Positions 29,778-38,489 of a DNA stretch of 64,000 nucleotides are shown here, piece after piece. Origin of the DNA: a virus; IMG/VR virus record IMGVR_UViG_3300012931_000759, positions 62,001-126,000 of that record; one strand, written 5' to 3'. How positions within the stretch are numbered: position 1 is the stretch's first letter; every line of letters begins with the position of its first letter. Under the pieces are notes generated by a model. It had not been told where the DNA came from, did not search any database, and was given only the letters and a program-made list of their open reading frames with translations. Position numbers and translations under genes: made by a program.

Positions 29778-30381
29778 CAACTCTTATTGCGCACGGTGCC
29801 AGCTCGCGATCCGCGACAATCAACCGTGTATCGAGTTTTTTCGGGGTAAGGAGCGCGTCAGGGTGCTTTGCGGACCGTGTGATGTGGACGAACTCCTCGA
29901 GAAGTACGACCGATCCGGGCGCATTTGTAACAGACTTGCCACCGAGGTTCAGTGGGCAAATATCTGCGGGACGGGGCTTCGTCCAGATTTTGCCCCAATC
30001 CAGCGCGACCTGGAGCGCGTGTATGCGGCGGTCATGGATTTCTCGCCTCTTTGGCCGCAGGTGGTTGCTGCCTCCGATGCCGAACCGAAACTGCGCGGCC
30101 TGTCGCTTGAACTGGAGCCTGGAACAAAGGTGATGACTTGGACCATGTGCGGACGCATCATGCTAACGATCAATTCGCCGGGGCATTCCATCACGGTGAT
30201 GGGAAATGATCATCTCAGCAACAGCGAACTTGAGCTTAGCCACAACGGCTGTGGTTTTCGCGGCATCGATGCCACAGCGGACGAGGCTGTTCGACTGCTT
30301 GGGCTCACCGTCAAAGCTGGTCTGGAAGAACACCTCAAGGATCTCAAGGCCGACAAGGGCGTTAGCTACTGCGGTCTATGA
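29770..30381 (+). CDS. Hypothetical protein with N-terminal zinc knuckle
   Basis: The protein is 203 aa. CARCQLAIRDNQPC and LCGPCDVDELL form a likely zinc site near the N terminus, followed by helical and beta segments. An ATG three bases earlier is closer to the AGGAGG. No family is recognised. Confidence 0.65.
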   Translation: MADNSYCARCQLAIRDNQPCIEFFRGKERVRVLCGPCDVDELLEKYDRSGRICNRLATEVQWANICGTGLRPDFAPIQRDLERVYAAVMDFSPLWPQVVAASDAEPKLRGLSLELEPGTKVMTWTMCGRIMLTINSPGHSITVMGNDHLSNSELELSHNGCGFRGIDATADEAVRLLGLTVKAGLEEHLKDLKADKGVSYCGL

Positions 30382-30397
30382 CATTTGGAGGAAACGC

Positions 30398-30610
30398 ATG
30401 ATCTTTGAGGTCGAAGTGTACATGATTGTCGGAAACGGCAACTGTGAGACGATCGTCGTGGACATGGAAGGCAAGGATGAGGTTGACATCAAGGCGCGGA
30501 TACTTGCGGAATTGAACTCCAAGGAAAACTATGTCGCGATAGGGACTGGCGTGTTCCAGAGGGAAAATGTGCGCGGAACCTGCGTCAACCGGGAGAAAGG
30601 GGGAAAATGA
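30398..30610 (+). CDS. Small hypothetical protein
   Basis: The protein is 70 aa with GGAGG before the ATG. It has a beta-alpha-beta look (FEVEVYMIVGNGNCETIVVD, VDIKARILAELN). It overlaps the next gene. No family is recognised. Confidence 0.62.
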   Translation: MIFEVEVYMIVGNGNCETIVVDMEGKDEVDIKARILAELNSKENYVAIGTGVFQRENVRGTCVNREKGGK

Positions 30611-30798
30611 TGTCTTACTACGACCAGCAGGCCAAGGCGGAGCAGCTGGAGGCCATGCGCGAGAGAGTCAAGAAGGAAATCGACGCCATGGCGCAATGCA
30701 GCGCATGCGTCGACACTGCGGTGGCAAAGGCGAAGGCGTCCCTCGAGGTGTTGAGGACGACCCTCGCAAAGGTGAGGGCCCCGGCCTTTTCATGGTAA
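30607..30798 (+). CDS. Small helical protein
   Basis: The protein is 63 aa, with an ATGATG start overlapping the previous stop. It is a charged helix with a central CSACVDTA. It overlaps the methyltransferase start. No family is recognised. Confidence 0.55.
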   Translation: MMSYYDQQAKAEQLEAMRERVKKEIDAMAQCSACVDTAVAKAKASLEVLRTTLAKVRAPAFSW

Positions 30799-31754
30799 TC
30801 CGGATGGTAAAACGGACTGATTTTACGGTGTTCGAAATCTGCGCAGGCGCCGGGGGGCAGGCAATCGGTCTGGAGCAAGCTGGTTTTCTACACATGGGCG
30901 CGCTGGATAATGATCCGAACGCCTGTGCCACATTGCGCGCCAATCGCGAAAAAGAATGGCCGGTACTTGAGACCGACGTGCGGCTTTTTGACGGTAAGCC
31001 GCTTTGTGGCACAATTGATCTTTTGGCTGGCGGTGTACCATGTCCTCCTTTCTCGGTTGCTGGACGTCAGTTGGGACGTGACGACGAACGGGATCTGTTT
31101 CCGCAAGCGCTTCGTTTGGTGGAGGAGATCAAACCAAAAGCCGTCATGTTGGAGAATGTACGCGGCTTCAAGAGCGCCAAGTTTGACAGCTATCGGACTG
31201 AATTGTGGGTTCAACTCCACGCTCTCGGATATAATGTGGTGGCGGACATTTTCGATGCGGCTGAGTTCGGTGTGCCGCAATATCGAAAACGTTTTGTACT
31301 GGTGGCGTTGCGACCGCAATACGCCTGCCATTTCGAATGGCCGAAACCATGCGGAACGTTTAGAACCGTCGGGGAAACGCTTGGTGCCGAAATGCAATCA
31401 CGTGGTTGGAGGGGCGCCGATCCGTGGCGCGTGCGGGCCAGTCGTCCTGGGCCTACCATCGTCGGCGGATCCAAGAAACATGGAGGAGCAGATCTCGGAC
31501 CAACACGCGCGAAAGAAGCATGGGCCAAACTTGGTATTGATGGAATGGCCATTGCGCTACAACCGCCGGATGACATGTTTCCTATGGATGGCTTGCCGCA
31601 GCTCACGAACGGCATGGTGGCAATTATTCAGGGATTTCCCCGTGCTTGGCGATTTTCCGGAAAGAAAACCGCTGTCTACAGGCAGATCGGAAATGCTTTC
31701 CCACCTCCGATGGCCAAGGCAATCGGTCTTTCGATCATCAAGGCGCTCAGGTAG
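30792..31754 (+). CDS. C5-cytosine DNA methyltransferase
   Basis: The protein is 320 aa. Motif I is FEICAGAGGQAIGLEQAGF, motif IV GGVPCPPFSVAG with the catalytic Cys, motif VI ENVRG, motif VIII PQYRKRFVLVAL and motif X IGNAFPPPMAKAIG, with a variable target region between. It should transfer methyl from SAM to cytosine C5. Directly downstream is a NaeI-like endonuclease gene, so it is likely the protective partner. The start is uncertain (ATG 30792 or 30804). Confidence 0.93.
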   Translation: MVIRMVKRTDFTVFEICAGAGGQAIGLEQAGFLHMGALDNDPNACATLRANREKEWPVLETDVRLFDGKPLCGTIDLLAGGVPCPPFSVAGRQLGRDDERDLFPQALRLVEEIKPKAVMLENVRGFKSAKFDSYRTELWVQLHALGYNVVADIFDAAEFGVPQYRKRFVLVALRPQYACHFEWPKPCGTFRTVGETLGAEMQSRGWRGADPWRVRASRPGPTIVGGSKKHGGADLGPTRAKEAWAKLGIDGMAIALQPPDDMFPMDGLPQLTNGMVAIIQGFPRAWRFSGKKTAVYRQIGNAFPPPMAKAIGLSIIKALR

Positions 31755-31759
31755 GGTCA

Positions 31760-32734
31760 ATGATATCAACATTCGATGCTGAACTGGACGAATTATATAC
31801 CGCCATCACACGGTGGCCCAAGATGAGAAAACGTTTCGGCCAAGCTATCCGGAGAGGAATGTGTGTCGTGATCGGACTAGAGCGCACACTCGCCGAACTG
31901 TGCCCGCCTGAAAAGACCTCCATAGGTATTCAAGTGGAGCTTGCCATCAAGAAGGAATTTAGTCTGGAAGAAGGGCTAGTGCTAGATTGCCTCATTTGTG
32001 CGCACGAGGTAGACATCAAGTTCAGTATTAGTGGCAAGTGGATGGTGCCACAAGAGGCGATTGGCAAACCCTGCTTGGGTGTGTGGGCACCTGATGTCGA
32101 TGCGCCATTCCATCTTGGTCTGTTCAGGGCTGATCCCCAGCATCTTGGTGCGGTGAATCGCGACAAAAAGCGGGGAGTGCTCAAAAGTATGCCGATACGC
32201 TGGCTGATTGAGAATGGCGCACTCATCGAAGACAAAAATGCTTGGCTTAATAAAATTATTACCCCTCGTGTCGGGGCTGTTGCGGTCGTGGAATCGCCTG
32301 ACAGGCGGCAACTCCTACTCATCAGGCGCAAGTTTCCACCCTTGGGCTTGGCATTTCCCGGAGGTTTTGTGAAGGTCGGCGAGACGGTGGCCCAGGCCGC
32401 CGCACGCGAGGCGTTGGAGGAGACCGGAGTAGCTGCTGAAGAGGTCGGTCTGCTTGCAGTCAGGTCGGATCCACGCATGGATGCGCGGGCACATTTTGTA
32501 GTGATAGCGTCCGTCTTCAAGGCTGTCGACGACCGCCAACCGGTGGCTGGGGACGACGCCAGTGAGGCATTCTGGATCAAATGGGAGACTTTGGAGGCCA
32601 TGCTTCGGAACGGATTCCCAGCTGGACAGGAGATGATCGAGCAATCCCGTGTAGAACTGTGTGAATATATCCGGTGGCGGCGCATTGGGAATGGTCGGCA
32701 TGGTGTCCTGTGGACACTGCCGAAACTGGCGTAG
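31760..32734 (+). CDS. NaeI-like restriction endonuclease fused to Nudix hydrolase domain
   Basis: The protein is 324 aa. Residues 1-165 resemble the NaeI catalytic domain: ERTLAELCPPEKTSIGIQVE, LDCLICAHEVDIKFS, GKWMVPQEAIGKPCLGVW and RDKKRGVLKSMPIRWL, where the D..DxK carboxylates match the endonuclease core. Residues ~185-320 form a Nudix domain with LAFPGGFVKVGETVAQAAAR and EALEETG (GX5EX7REUXEEXGU). The C-terminal Topo-like DNA-binding domain of NaeI is replaced by Nudix. It sits 6 bases after the methyltransferase. The similarity is from memory of the family and needs a profile search. Confidence 0.75.
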   Translation: MISTFDAELDELYTAITRWPKMRKRFGQAIRRGMCVVIGLERTLAELCPPEKTSIGIQVELAIKKEFSLEEGLVLDCLICAHEVDIKFSISGKWMVPQEAIGKPCLGVWAPDVDAPFHLGLFRADPQHLGAVNRDKKRGVLKSMPIRWLIENGALIEDKNAWLNKIITPRVGAVAVVESPDRRQLLLIRRKFPPLGLAFPGGFVKVGETVAQAAAREALEETGVAAEEVGLLAVRSDPRMDARAHFVVIASVFKAVDDRQPVAGDDASEAFWIKWETLEAMLRNGFPAGQEMIEQSRVELCEYIRWRRIGNGRHGVLWTLPKLA

Positions 32735-32740
32735 ATATCA

Positions 32741-33439
32741 ATGGAAACAACAGCTCTAATAGAAATTCGCGCAGCCGAAGGCGGAATGGACTCTAAGCTT
32801 CTCGTTGGGGAACTATTTCAGATCTATTGCCGGTGGTGTCAGCGTAAAGGATTTGAAATCGAAATTCTGGATTCAGCGCCAGTCAGTAACGGATTCTCCA
32901 GATTGGGGTTTTTAGCCAAAGGAGAAAACGCATATGAGATGTTCTTGTTTGAAGCCGGGGGACACCGAGTACAGAGAGTCCCTCCAACCGAGAAGCGGGG
33001 GCGCAGACAAACGTCAACTGTGACGGTTGCCGTCCTGCCGATGGTTGGCGAGGAGGAACTTGCGATTCTCGAGAGCGATCTGGACTGGGAGACCACAAAG
33101 GGTAGCGGGGCAGGTGGACAGAACAGGCAGAAGAACGAGACGGCTGTGCGCGTGCGCCATATTCCGACCGGAACCGTAGCATATTGTTGTGATGAGAGGT
33201 CGCAACATAGGAACAAGGCAAAAGCGCTCGAAGTGTTGCGTGCGCGGCTATATGCCAAGATGATGCGAGAATCGCAAGATATCGAAAACGCCGCAAGGAA
33301 GACGCAGGTGGGTTCCGGGCAGCGCGGTGACAAAGTGCGGACCTACCGGTTCCAGGATGACCGGGTGGTAGATCACAGGATCGGAAAGAAGATCAGGCTG
33401 GCCGATGTTCTTGATGGGGATTTGGACGCTCTGCGTTAA
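32741..33439 (+). CDS. Short RF1-type peptide chain release factor
   Basis: The protein is 232 aa versus about 360 for RF1. It begins at domain 2 (EIRAAEGGMDSKLLVGELF), has HRVQRVPPTEKRGRRQTS with a PxT stop-decoding tripeptide (PPT) as in RF1, and the GGQ loop KGSGAGGQNRQKNETAVRVR. DERSQHRNKAKALEVLRARL and RTYRFQDDRVVDHRI follow as in the family. The N-terminal domain 1 is absent. PxT predicts UAA/UAG reading and GGQ predicts peptidyl-tRNA hydrolysis. Its stop overlaps the convergent gene by a few bases. Confidence 0.92.
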   Translation: METTALIEIRAAEGGMDSKLLVGELFQIYCRWCQRKGFEIEILDSAPVSNGFSRLGFLAKGENAYEMFLFEAGGHRVQRVPPTEKRGRRQTSTVTVAVLPMVGEEELAILESDLDWETTKGSGAGGQNRQKNETAVRVRHIPTGTVAYCCDERSQHRNKAKALEVLRARLYAKMMRESQDIENAARKTQVGSGQRGDKVRTYRFQDDRVVDHRIGKKIRLADVLDGDLDALR

Positions 33440-34515
33440 CTTAGGGCTAGAATCCTGGCAAGGCGCATGTCGGAGGAGGTTTTCTTTTCCATTTCTGCCG
33501 TCTCGCGTTCGGCGACCAGTTTCTGTAGACGTTCCATGTCCGATTCGAGGGCTTGCTTTCTTTCGGCAATAAGGGCTCGGATAGCGATAAGTTCCTTGTC
33601 CTTTTCGCGCAGTTTCTGCATGGCTGGCCATTTCACTGGGGGCTGGTTTAGCATTTCAATGGCGCGCATGAGGCGTTGTTCGGTCTCCTCAAGGCGCTCA
33701 AGCTCCTTCCTGAGTCGCCAAGGCCCCTGTAGAACCTCGACGTCCTCGGCTCGCCAAGCTATCTGCTCCGGCCTGTCTCCGAATGCCTTGACCGGTTTGA
33801 TGCCTGCGGACGCGGCGAAGTCCATGAAATTCTTGACGCCAGCTGTGCCGAGGGCTACCGACGCCTCGAGTGAACTGAGTATTTTACCTGGCTCGGCCTC
33901 GGTGAGACTCCGTGCCGCGTGCTCGGCCGTGAATTCATGGAACAGTTTGAGCACATCTTTCGCATCCCAGGCCGCGAAGAGGTTTTCCCAGTCGGCCGAC
34001 ATCAAAGGTTTTACGCCGTGGTCGATGGCGAAGGTGACAAACTCCCTCTTGCTGATCGGCTTCGTGCCGCCGAATTCGGTGAAGAACAAAGTTGCGGCTT
34101 TCGTGCTGTGGACCTTGCGCCCGGCCTCCTGCATGCGATCCATGAAAAATTGGAGGCGATTCTCGAAGCTTGGGCGGGCCACAATTAGCTGCTCGGGCAA
34201 TGGGAACGGTGCTTTCTCCAGGAACTCCAGATCCTTGGGTGTGATGGGCCGCTCAAGTAGTTTCTGGTTGTGCTCGAGAAAATCCTGCTCGTTCTTGGGG
34301 ATTTCCTCCCCGGATTTCTGACGTTTGGAGATTTCGTGCGCCTTTACGATTCGTTCGATGAACCGCGCCTTTCTGGCACAATATCGGCACTGGACATCGT
34401 ATCTTGAGCTGGCGCCCTGGCAGATCGGACATACTTTGAGAAGGATGTTGGATTCCCCTTGCGGCTTCTGGACGGGCTTAGGGCTGCCTACGGGTTTCCC
34501 GGGCCATTCTGGCAT
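33436..34515 (-). CDS. Hypothetical coiled-coil protein with zinc ribbon
   Basis: The protein is 359 aa and the only non-HNH minus-strand gene. CPICQGASSRYDVQCRYC near residue 30 is a zinc ribbon. The middle is globular (EFGGTKPISKREFVTFAIDH). The C-terminal 110 residues form a long coiled coil (WRLRKELERLEETEQRLMRA, AERKQALESDMERLQKLVAE). It diverges from the next gene across an 80-base gap that should hold promoters for both directions. No family is recognised. Confidence 0.78.
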   Translation of the reverse strand: MPEWPGKPVGSPKPVQKPQGESNILLKVCPICQGASSRYDVQCRYCARKARFIERIVKAHEISKRQKSGEEIPKNEQDFLEHNQKLLERPITPKDLEFLEKAPFPLPEQLIVARPSFENRLQFFMDRMQEAGRKVHSTKAATLFFTEFGGTKPISKREFVTFAIDHGVKPLMSADWENLFAAWDAKDVLKLFHEFTAEHAARSLTEAEPGKILSSLEASVALGTAGVKNFMDFAASAGIKPVKAFGDRPEQIAWRAEDVEVLQGPWRLRKELERLEETEQRLMRAIEMLNQPPVKWPAMQKLREKDKELIAIRALIAERKQALESDMERLQKLVAERETAEMEKKTSSDMRLARILALS

Positions 34516-34595
34516 ATTTTTCCTCCACGGTTGGCAATACTGTCATATTTATTCTGGATTATTGATAGACTGATACAAGCAAGGAGGCTTGAAAC

Positions 34596-35126
34596 GTGGC
34601 TGTTCATTGGATTGTTCTCCTCGTGGCCATTTTCCCGTTCTGGCTCCTACAAAATGTCATCCACGAGTTGGCGCACGGCCTCGCTCTGCGTGTCGGATGG
34701 GGTTGGTGGTTTAGCATATGGCCGTTCCCCTCGACGAAGTTGGGCCGTTTCACGTTCGCGCACGTGGTTTACGAGCCCACGCCGACATCGTCTGTGCCTG
34801 ATAACCGGGGCTGGGCCTTGGTGTCTATCATGCCACGTTTAGTGAACGGCGCCCTCATCCTGGTTGCCGCGCTGCTTTCGGTCCTCCTGACTTCCTGGTC
34901 CATGGATGTGGCTGTCCTGCTAACATTGCTTGCTTTCTACAACCTGATCGATTTCATAGTAGGTATGGTCGGCATTTTCCGTAGTGAGCCCAACCAGGCT
35001 GACATTTGGCGGTATCAATCTTACATGAACGCTGATGTGGGTAAGATGCGCTGGGTTGCGGCCGCGACTATCTTGCTGGCCGTTGCCTGCGTGGCTGTGC
35101 CCATTCTGCGTCTTCTTGGGGTGTGA
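34596..35126 (+). CDS. Integral membrane protein with HExxH motif
   Basis: The protein is 176 aa from GTG 34596 with AAGGAGG upstream. The first helix leads into LLQNVIHELAHGLALRVG, an HExxH zinc motif placed as in site-2-type (M50) proteases. Two further hydrophobic helices (ILVAALLSVLLTSWSM, VLLTLLAFYNLIDFIVGMVG) and a C-terminal one follow. An Asn-Leu-Ile-Asp sequence (YNLIDF) could supply the third ligand. It is probably an inner-membrane metalloprotease of unknown target. Confidence 0.7.
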   Translation: MAVHWIVLLVAIFPFWLLQNVIHELAHGLALRVGWGWWFSIWPFPSTKLGRFTFAHVVYEPTPTSSVPDNRGWALVSIMPRLVNGALILVAALLSVLLTSWSMDVAVLLTLLAFYNLIDFIVGMVGIFRSEPNQADIWRYQSYMNADVGKMRWVAAATILLAVACVAVPILRLLGV

Positions 35127-35128
35127 TT

Positions 35129-36223
35129 ATGGTTGATGTAAAGACGAGATCAAAGGCGCGTGGCGCCATTGTGGGTACGGCAATCGGGGACGCATTTGGT
35201 ATGCCGCTGGAGGGGTTGAGCCCAGCAACCATAGCCGGGAAGTTCGGCGCACCGCGTTCCATGGTTGCGCCGATAGAAGGGACCTGGGCACACAAGACCC
35301 ACAAGCTGCGCCGTGGACAGTGGACCGACGACACCCAACTCATGTTGGCGATTGGCGAGTCCGTGGTGGCCAAGGGCTTCCTGGATTTCGACGACATCGC
35401 CAGACGCCACGTGCTGTGCCTGGACGATCCCCGTGGATGGGGTAGATCCACCCTGACTGGCATCGGTAGGATCAAGACCGGCGTCGACTGGTGGAACTCG
35501 GCCGCGCCGGATGGCGCAGGTAACGGTACTCCGATGAAGATCGCGCCTATTGGAATCCTGCTGGCGCTCGGAAGGATCAAGCGGTTCGAGGCCGTGACAG
35601 CCATCGTCAACATTTCGCGCATGACGCATGGTGATCCGCGTCCGGCGGTCGCCGGAGTCATTCAGGCGGACGCGATCGCCAAGGCGATCATTCACGGGAC
35701 GGACGGCCTCTACTCAGCCATCATGGCCGCCCAGGCCCTCGCTGAAATCATGGAGTTGTCGATGGACGAGCCACACGACGCTTTCCACATCTCGCTATCC
35801 TGGGCTATTAGTAAAGCTGTCGGCATGGTTAAGGAAGGTAGGACGTTGTCGGAGATCAGGGCTGATGTTGGTGCCCAGAGTTTTGTGGTACAATCTTTCC
35901 CCTTTATGTTGGCGGCTGTTCTGAAGTATAGAGACGACCCCGAGGCTTGCCTGATCGAGTTGGCTGCGCAGGGCGGGGACGCCGACACAACCTGCGCCAT
36001 GGCAGGAGCGTTGCTTGGTGCGGCCCACGGGCTGTCCTCGTTTCCGGAGCGCTGGCGCAGGCCACTGGAGGGCTACGGCAGGCTTCTCGCCATGGCCGAT
36101 GGCCTCTGCGAGCTCCTGAAGAGCCCTTCCCTGAATGATGCTACACAGACCGGATCCCATCAGCGTCCCCGCATCATGTTCAAACGGACATCGACCGCCA
36201 CTTCTCCTGGAGTGCCGAAATGA
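35129..36223 (+). CDS. ADP-ribosylglycohydrolase family protein
   Basis: The protein is 364 aa. The family motifs are in order: RGAIVGTAIGDAFGMPLEGL, RGQWTDDTQLMLAIGESVV (TDDT metal site), GNGTPMKIAPIGI, DAIAKAI and the late metal site QGGDADTTCAMAGALLGA. Such enzymes remove ADP-ribose from proteins (Arg), DNA or small molecules. In a phage this could undo host ADP-ribosylation defences or balance a viral ADP-ribosyltransferase. The C-terminal 30 residues are low-complexity. The start is ATG 35129 or GTG 35123. Confidence 0.92.
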   Translation: MVDVKTRSKARGAIVGTAIGDAFGMPLEGLSPATIAGKFGAPRSMVAPIEGTWAHKTHKLRRGQWTDDTQLMLAIGESVVAKGFLDFDDIARRHVLCLDDPRGWGRSTLTGIGRIKTGVDWWNSAAPDGAGNGTPMKIAPIGILLALGRIKRFEAVTAIVNISRMTHGDPRPAVAGVIQADAIAKAIIHGTDGLYSAIMAAQALAEIMELSMDEPHDAFHISLSWAISKAVGMVKEGRTLSEIRADVGAQSFVVQSFPFMLAAVLKYRDDPEACLIELAAQGGDADTTCAMAGALLGAAHGLSSFPERWRRPLEGYGRLLAMADGLCELLKSPSLNDATQTGSHQRPRIMFKRTSTATSPGVPK

Positions 36224-36993
36224 TCCTACACCACACACTACAGCTCCGGTCTAAAGGGGAACTTGTTCGCATGGGATTGGACCAGGCCCTCGGGCGCCAT
36301 GTTGAACGTGTTGTCGCCGACGACGAACTTGTCGATTTCTTACACGACTCGATTTGTTTCGCTGAGGGTACGACCCTGCGGGATCTGATGTTGTTGATCC
36401 TCAGGAATAAGAATCTGTTCGAGATTATCACTGCGTGCGATTGCCTAGGCGATTTGGCCTATGAGCTTGGCAAGAAGCCCGAGCTGGTAGATGAGATTGC
36501 GGCGTTGGAAATGTCGTGGAGTGCGACGGTTTCTGCCCTAGGCCAGGTGACTGTCATAGATGACTCGGTGGAGTTCTGCGGGCGCGGCGACGAAGGGCCG
36601 GTAGCGATTGAATTTATAGCCGTGAACTGCCTTGCTGACCTGCCGATTCTGCTAAATGAGGTGTTTAACGTCCGTAATGTTGAGGGGAAGGAGCTGTTTA
36701 CCGCTACCAAGCGGTTCTCGCTGCTAGCGGTAGTACGTGGGGTGCTCAATGAATTGACGTTCCTTGGAACGCCGACCGAACGGGATGAGGTGATGTCGGA
36801 GTTACGTTCGCGGGTCGAGAATTCCGACGCGGAGTGGTGTCTTACGCTTGAGGAGGTGATGGAGGAGTTGGAGCGCCGCTCGGAGTGGCGTATATTTCCT
36901 TGTCGTGTGTGTGGAGCTGATAGCCGGTGTGCCTGCTTTGGAAAGCCCTCCGATCTCTGCCATGACTGCTTTAACCAAATGAGGGAAAACTAA
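36220..36993 (+). CDS. Hypothetical protein with C-terminal Cys cluster
   Basis: The protein is 257 aa, overlapping the previous stop by ATGA. It is acidic and helical (VERVVADDELVDFLHDSICF, LADLPILLNEVFNVRN), with a C-terminal CRVCGADSRCACFG..CHDCF zinc-like cluster. No family is recognised. Confidence 0.72.
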   Translation: MILHHTLQLRSKGELVRMGLDQALGRHVERVVADDELVDFLHDSICFAEGTTLRDLMLLILRNKNLFEIITACDCLGDLAYELGKKPELVDEIAALEMSWSATVSALGQVTVIDDSVEFCGRGDEGPVAIEFIAVNCLADLPILLNEVFNVRNVEGKELFTATKRFSLLAVVRGVLNELTFLGTPTERDEVMSELRSRVENSDAEWCLTLEEVMEELERRSEWRIFPCRVCGADSRCACFGKPSDLCHDCFNQMREN

Positions 36994-36994
36994 C

Positions 36995-37459
36995 ATGTCT
37001 ATACGTAGCCAACTGTCCAACATGCTGAAAGAGGCAATTAGGGCGAACGACGTTCCACGCAAGAACGTAGTCCGCTGTATCCGAGCAAAGGCCGAGGAGT
37101 ATTTATGCGCCAAGAACATTCCGCGCGACACAGACGACGACGCGATCTACACAAAGGTGGTCGAGACGTACAGGAAGGCCATCGCGAATGCGCTGACCGT
37201 CATGGAGAAGAACATCAAGGCGAGAGAGTCAGAACTGGCGGACTCGTATCGATACGAGATCGCGTTTTGCGACGGCCTGTTGCCGAAAGGCAAGGACGAA
37301 TCCGAAGTCCTTCCAATTGTTCAGGCAAAGATCGCGGAGCTGTCGGCCGGCTCGGGGCAGATCGGCAAGGTTGTCGGAGCTGTGATGAAGGAGGGGCACC
37401 AGGGTGTGTCTGCCTCCATGGTGAAGCGCCTTGCGACACAGCTCCTTGCGAAGAAATGA
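36995..37459 (+). CDS. YqeY/GatB-tail-like protein
   Basis: The protein is 154 aa, the usual YqeY length. The pattern SIRSQLSNMLKEAIRANDVP..NVVRCIRAKAEE and the C-terminal GQIGKVVGAVMKEGHQGVSAS matches the YqeY family (related to the tail of GatB, which helps tRNA-dependent amidation). Its exact role is unclear but it points to tRNA metabolism, fitting the other translation genes. Confidence 0.85.
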   Translation: MSIRSQLSNMLKEAIRANDVPRKNVVRCIRAKAEEYLCAKNIPRDTDDDAIYTKVVETYRKAIANALTVMEKNIKARESELADSYRYEIAFCDGLLPKGKDESEVLPIVQAKIAELSAGSGQIGKVVGAVMKEGHQGVSASMVKRLATQLLAKK

Positions 37460-37860
37460 AACTAACATCTGAAGAGAGAAGGGCCAAGAAGGTCTTCGAT
37501 AAGGCGGTGCGGCACTGGTACCGCACACTTTTGATCGATCCAGTCTGGACCGTCGGCGTAGTGGTTGATGAGGACGCCGAGATGGAGATGGGAGATGCCT
37601 ATGTGGACATTGGCACGTCGGAATACTACATTGCCGACATTCATGTCGCACGCTCCCTTCTGTCCCTGTCCGGAAAGGAGCTGGAGAAGATCGCTTCGAA
37701 CGTCGCCTGCCACGAGCTCCTACATATTGCCACGGCTGACTTCCAGAGGTCGGCGTTGGTTGCGACCGTCGATAACGAGAAGATGCAAGAGGATATGAGG
37801 TACCGATACGAGCAGGTTGTGTCGAAGCTTACAATGGTCCTCGTGGACCTGACCGAGTAG
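37456..37860 (+). CDS. HExxH zinc metallopeptidase-like protein
   Basis: The protein is 134 aa, coupled to yqeY by ATGA. KIASNVACHELLHIATADFQ provides an HExxH zinc motif after a predicted helix, with beta segments before it (VWTVGVVVDEDAEMEMGDAY). There is no signal peptide. A similar small HExxH protein lies at 62109-62555. Possibly a SprT-like or archaemetzincin-like peptidase. The third ligand is not identified. Confidence 0.7.
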   Translation: MKLTSEERRAKKVFDKAVRHWYRTLLIDPVWTVGVVVDEDAEMEMGDAYVDIGTSEYYIADIHVARSLLSLSGKELEKIASNVACHELLHIATADFQRSALVATVDNEKMQEDMRYRYEQVVSKLTMVLVDLTE

Positions 37861-37871
37861 GGGAAAAGACC

Positions 37872-38489
37872 ATGGGCGATCTGAGGGAAAGGATCCTGGA
37901 TCTACAGAGGAAATGCTACGAGTGCCGGAAGTGCCAGCTGGGGACGAGGATGGTCGAAGGTCTTGATCCGCACGTGTTCGCATCCGGAAAACCCGATGCG
38001 GACGTGATGTTTGTCGGAGAATCGCCCGGCAAGACTGAAACCGAGCGGCACGCGCCGCTAGTCGGGGCGGCAGGGCAGTTTTTCGAGGCGAACATATTGG
38101 TTCCAGCCGGACTGTCCAGGCAGAGCGTATACATTACCAACTCGGTGCTGTGTCGTCCCAATGAGAAGAATAGGACGCCTTTCTTCGGGGAGATTGAGGA
38201 GTGTCGCGAGCATCTGGACGCGCAGGTCCTGCTGGTGTCGCCCAAGCTCATCGTGGTTCTTGGGAACGCCCCGTTGTTCGGAGTGTGCGACGAGCAGGGG
38301 ATTACAAAGAAACGCGGGGAGCTGCGCTGGTCTCGTACATGGTCCGACGGGCGAAAGTTTCCCGTGCTGCCGATGTTCCATCCGGCCTATTGCCTGCGCG
38401 GATCCGGCCTTGCCGAAATGAGGCAGGATGTACAATTGCTTGCTGATCTGGCTGCGGATATCGCGGCAGGGAAAGAGATCATGGCATGA
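37872..38489 (+). CDS. Uracil-DNA glycosylase, family 4-like (iron-sulfur)
   Basis: The protein is 205 aa. CYECRKCQLGTRMV at the N terminus and SVLCRPNEKNRT supply cysteines like the Fe-S site of family 4 UDGs. VMFVGESPGKTETERHAPLV is the catalytic GExPG motif, and VLPMFHPAYCLRG is the HPAYxL motif that holds the DNA base. It should excise uracil from DNA. A dCMP deaminase nearby generates dUMP, so uracil control seems relevant. Confidence 0.9.
   Translation: MGDLRERILDLQRKCYECRKCQLGTRMVEGLDPHVFASGKPDADVMFVGESPGKTETERHAPLVGAAGQFFEANILVPAGLSRQSVYITNSVLCRPNEKNRTPFFGEIEECREHLDAQVLLVSPKLIVVLGNAPLFGVCDEQGITKKRGELRWSRTWSDGRKFPVLPMFHPAYCLRGSGLAEMRQDVQLLADLAADIAAGKEIMA

Noticed and set aside
33467-34321. 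Long + strand frame opposite the coiled-coil gene
   Set aside because: It lacks motifs, is Ser/Arg rich as antisense frames of GC-rich genes are, and has no ribosome site, whereas the minus-strand frame shows a zinc ribbon and coiled coil.
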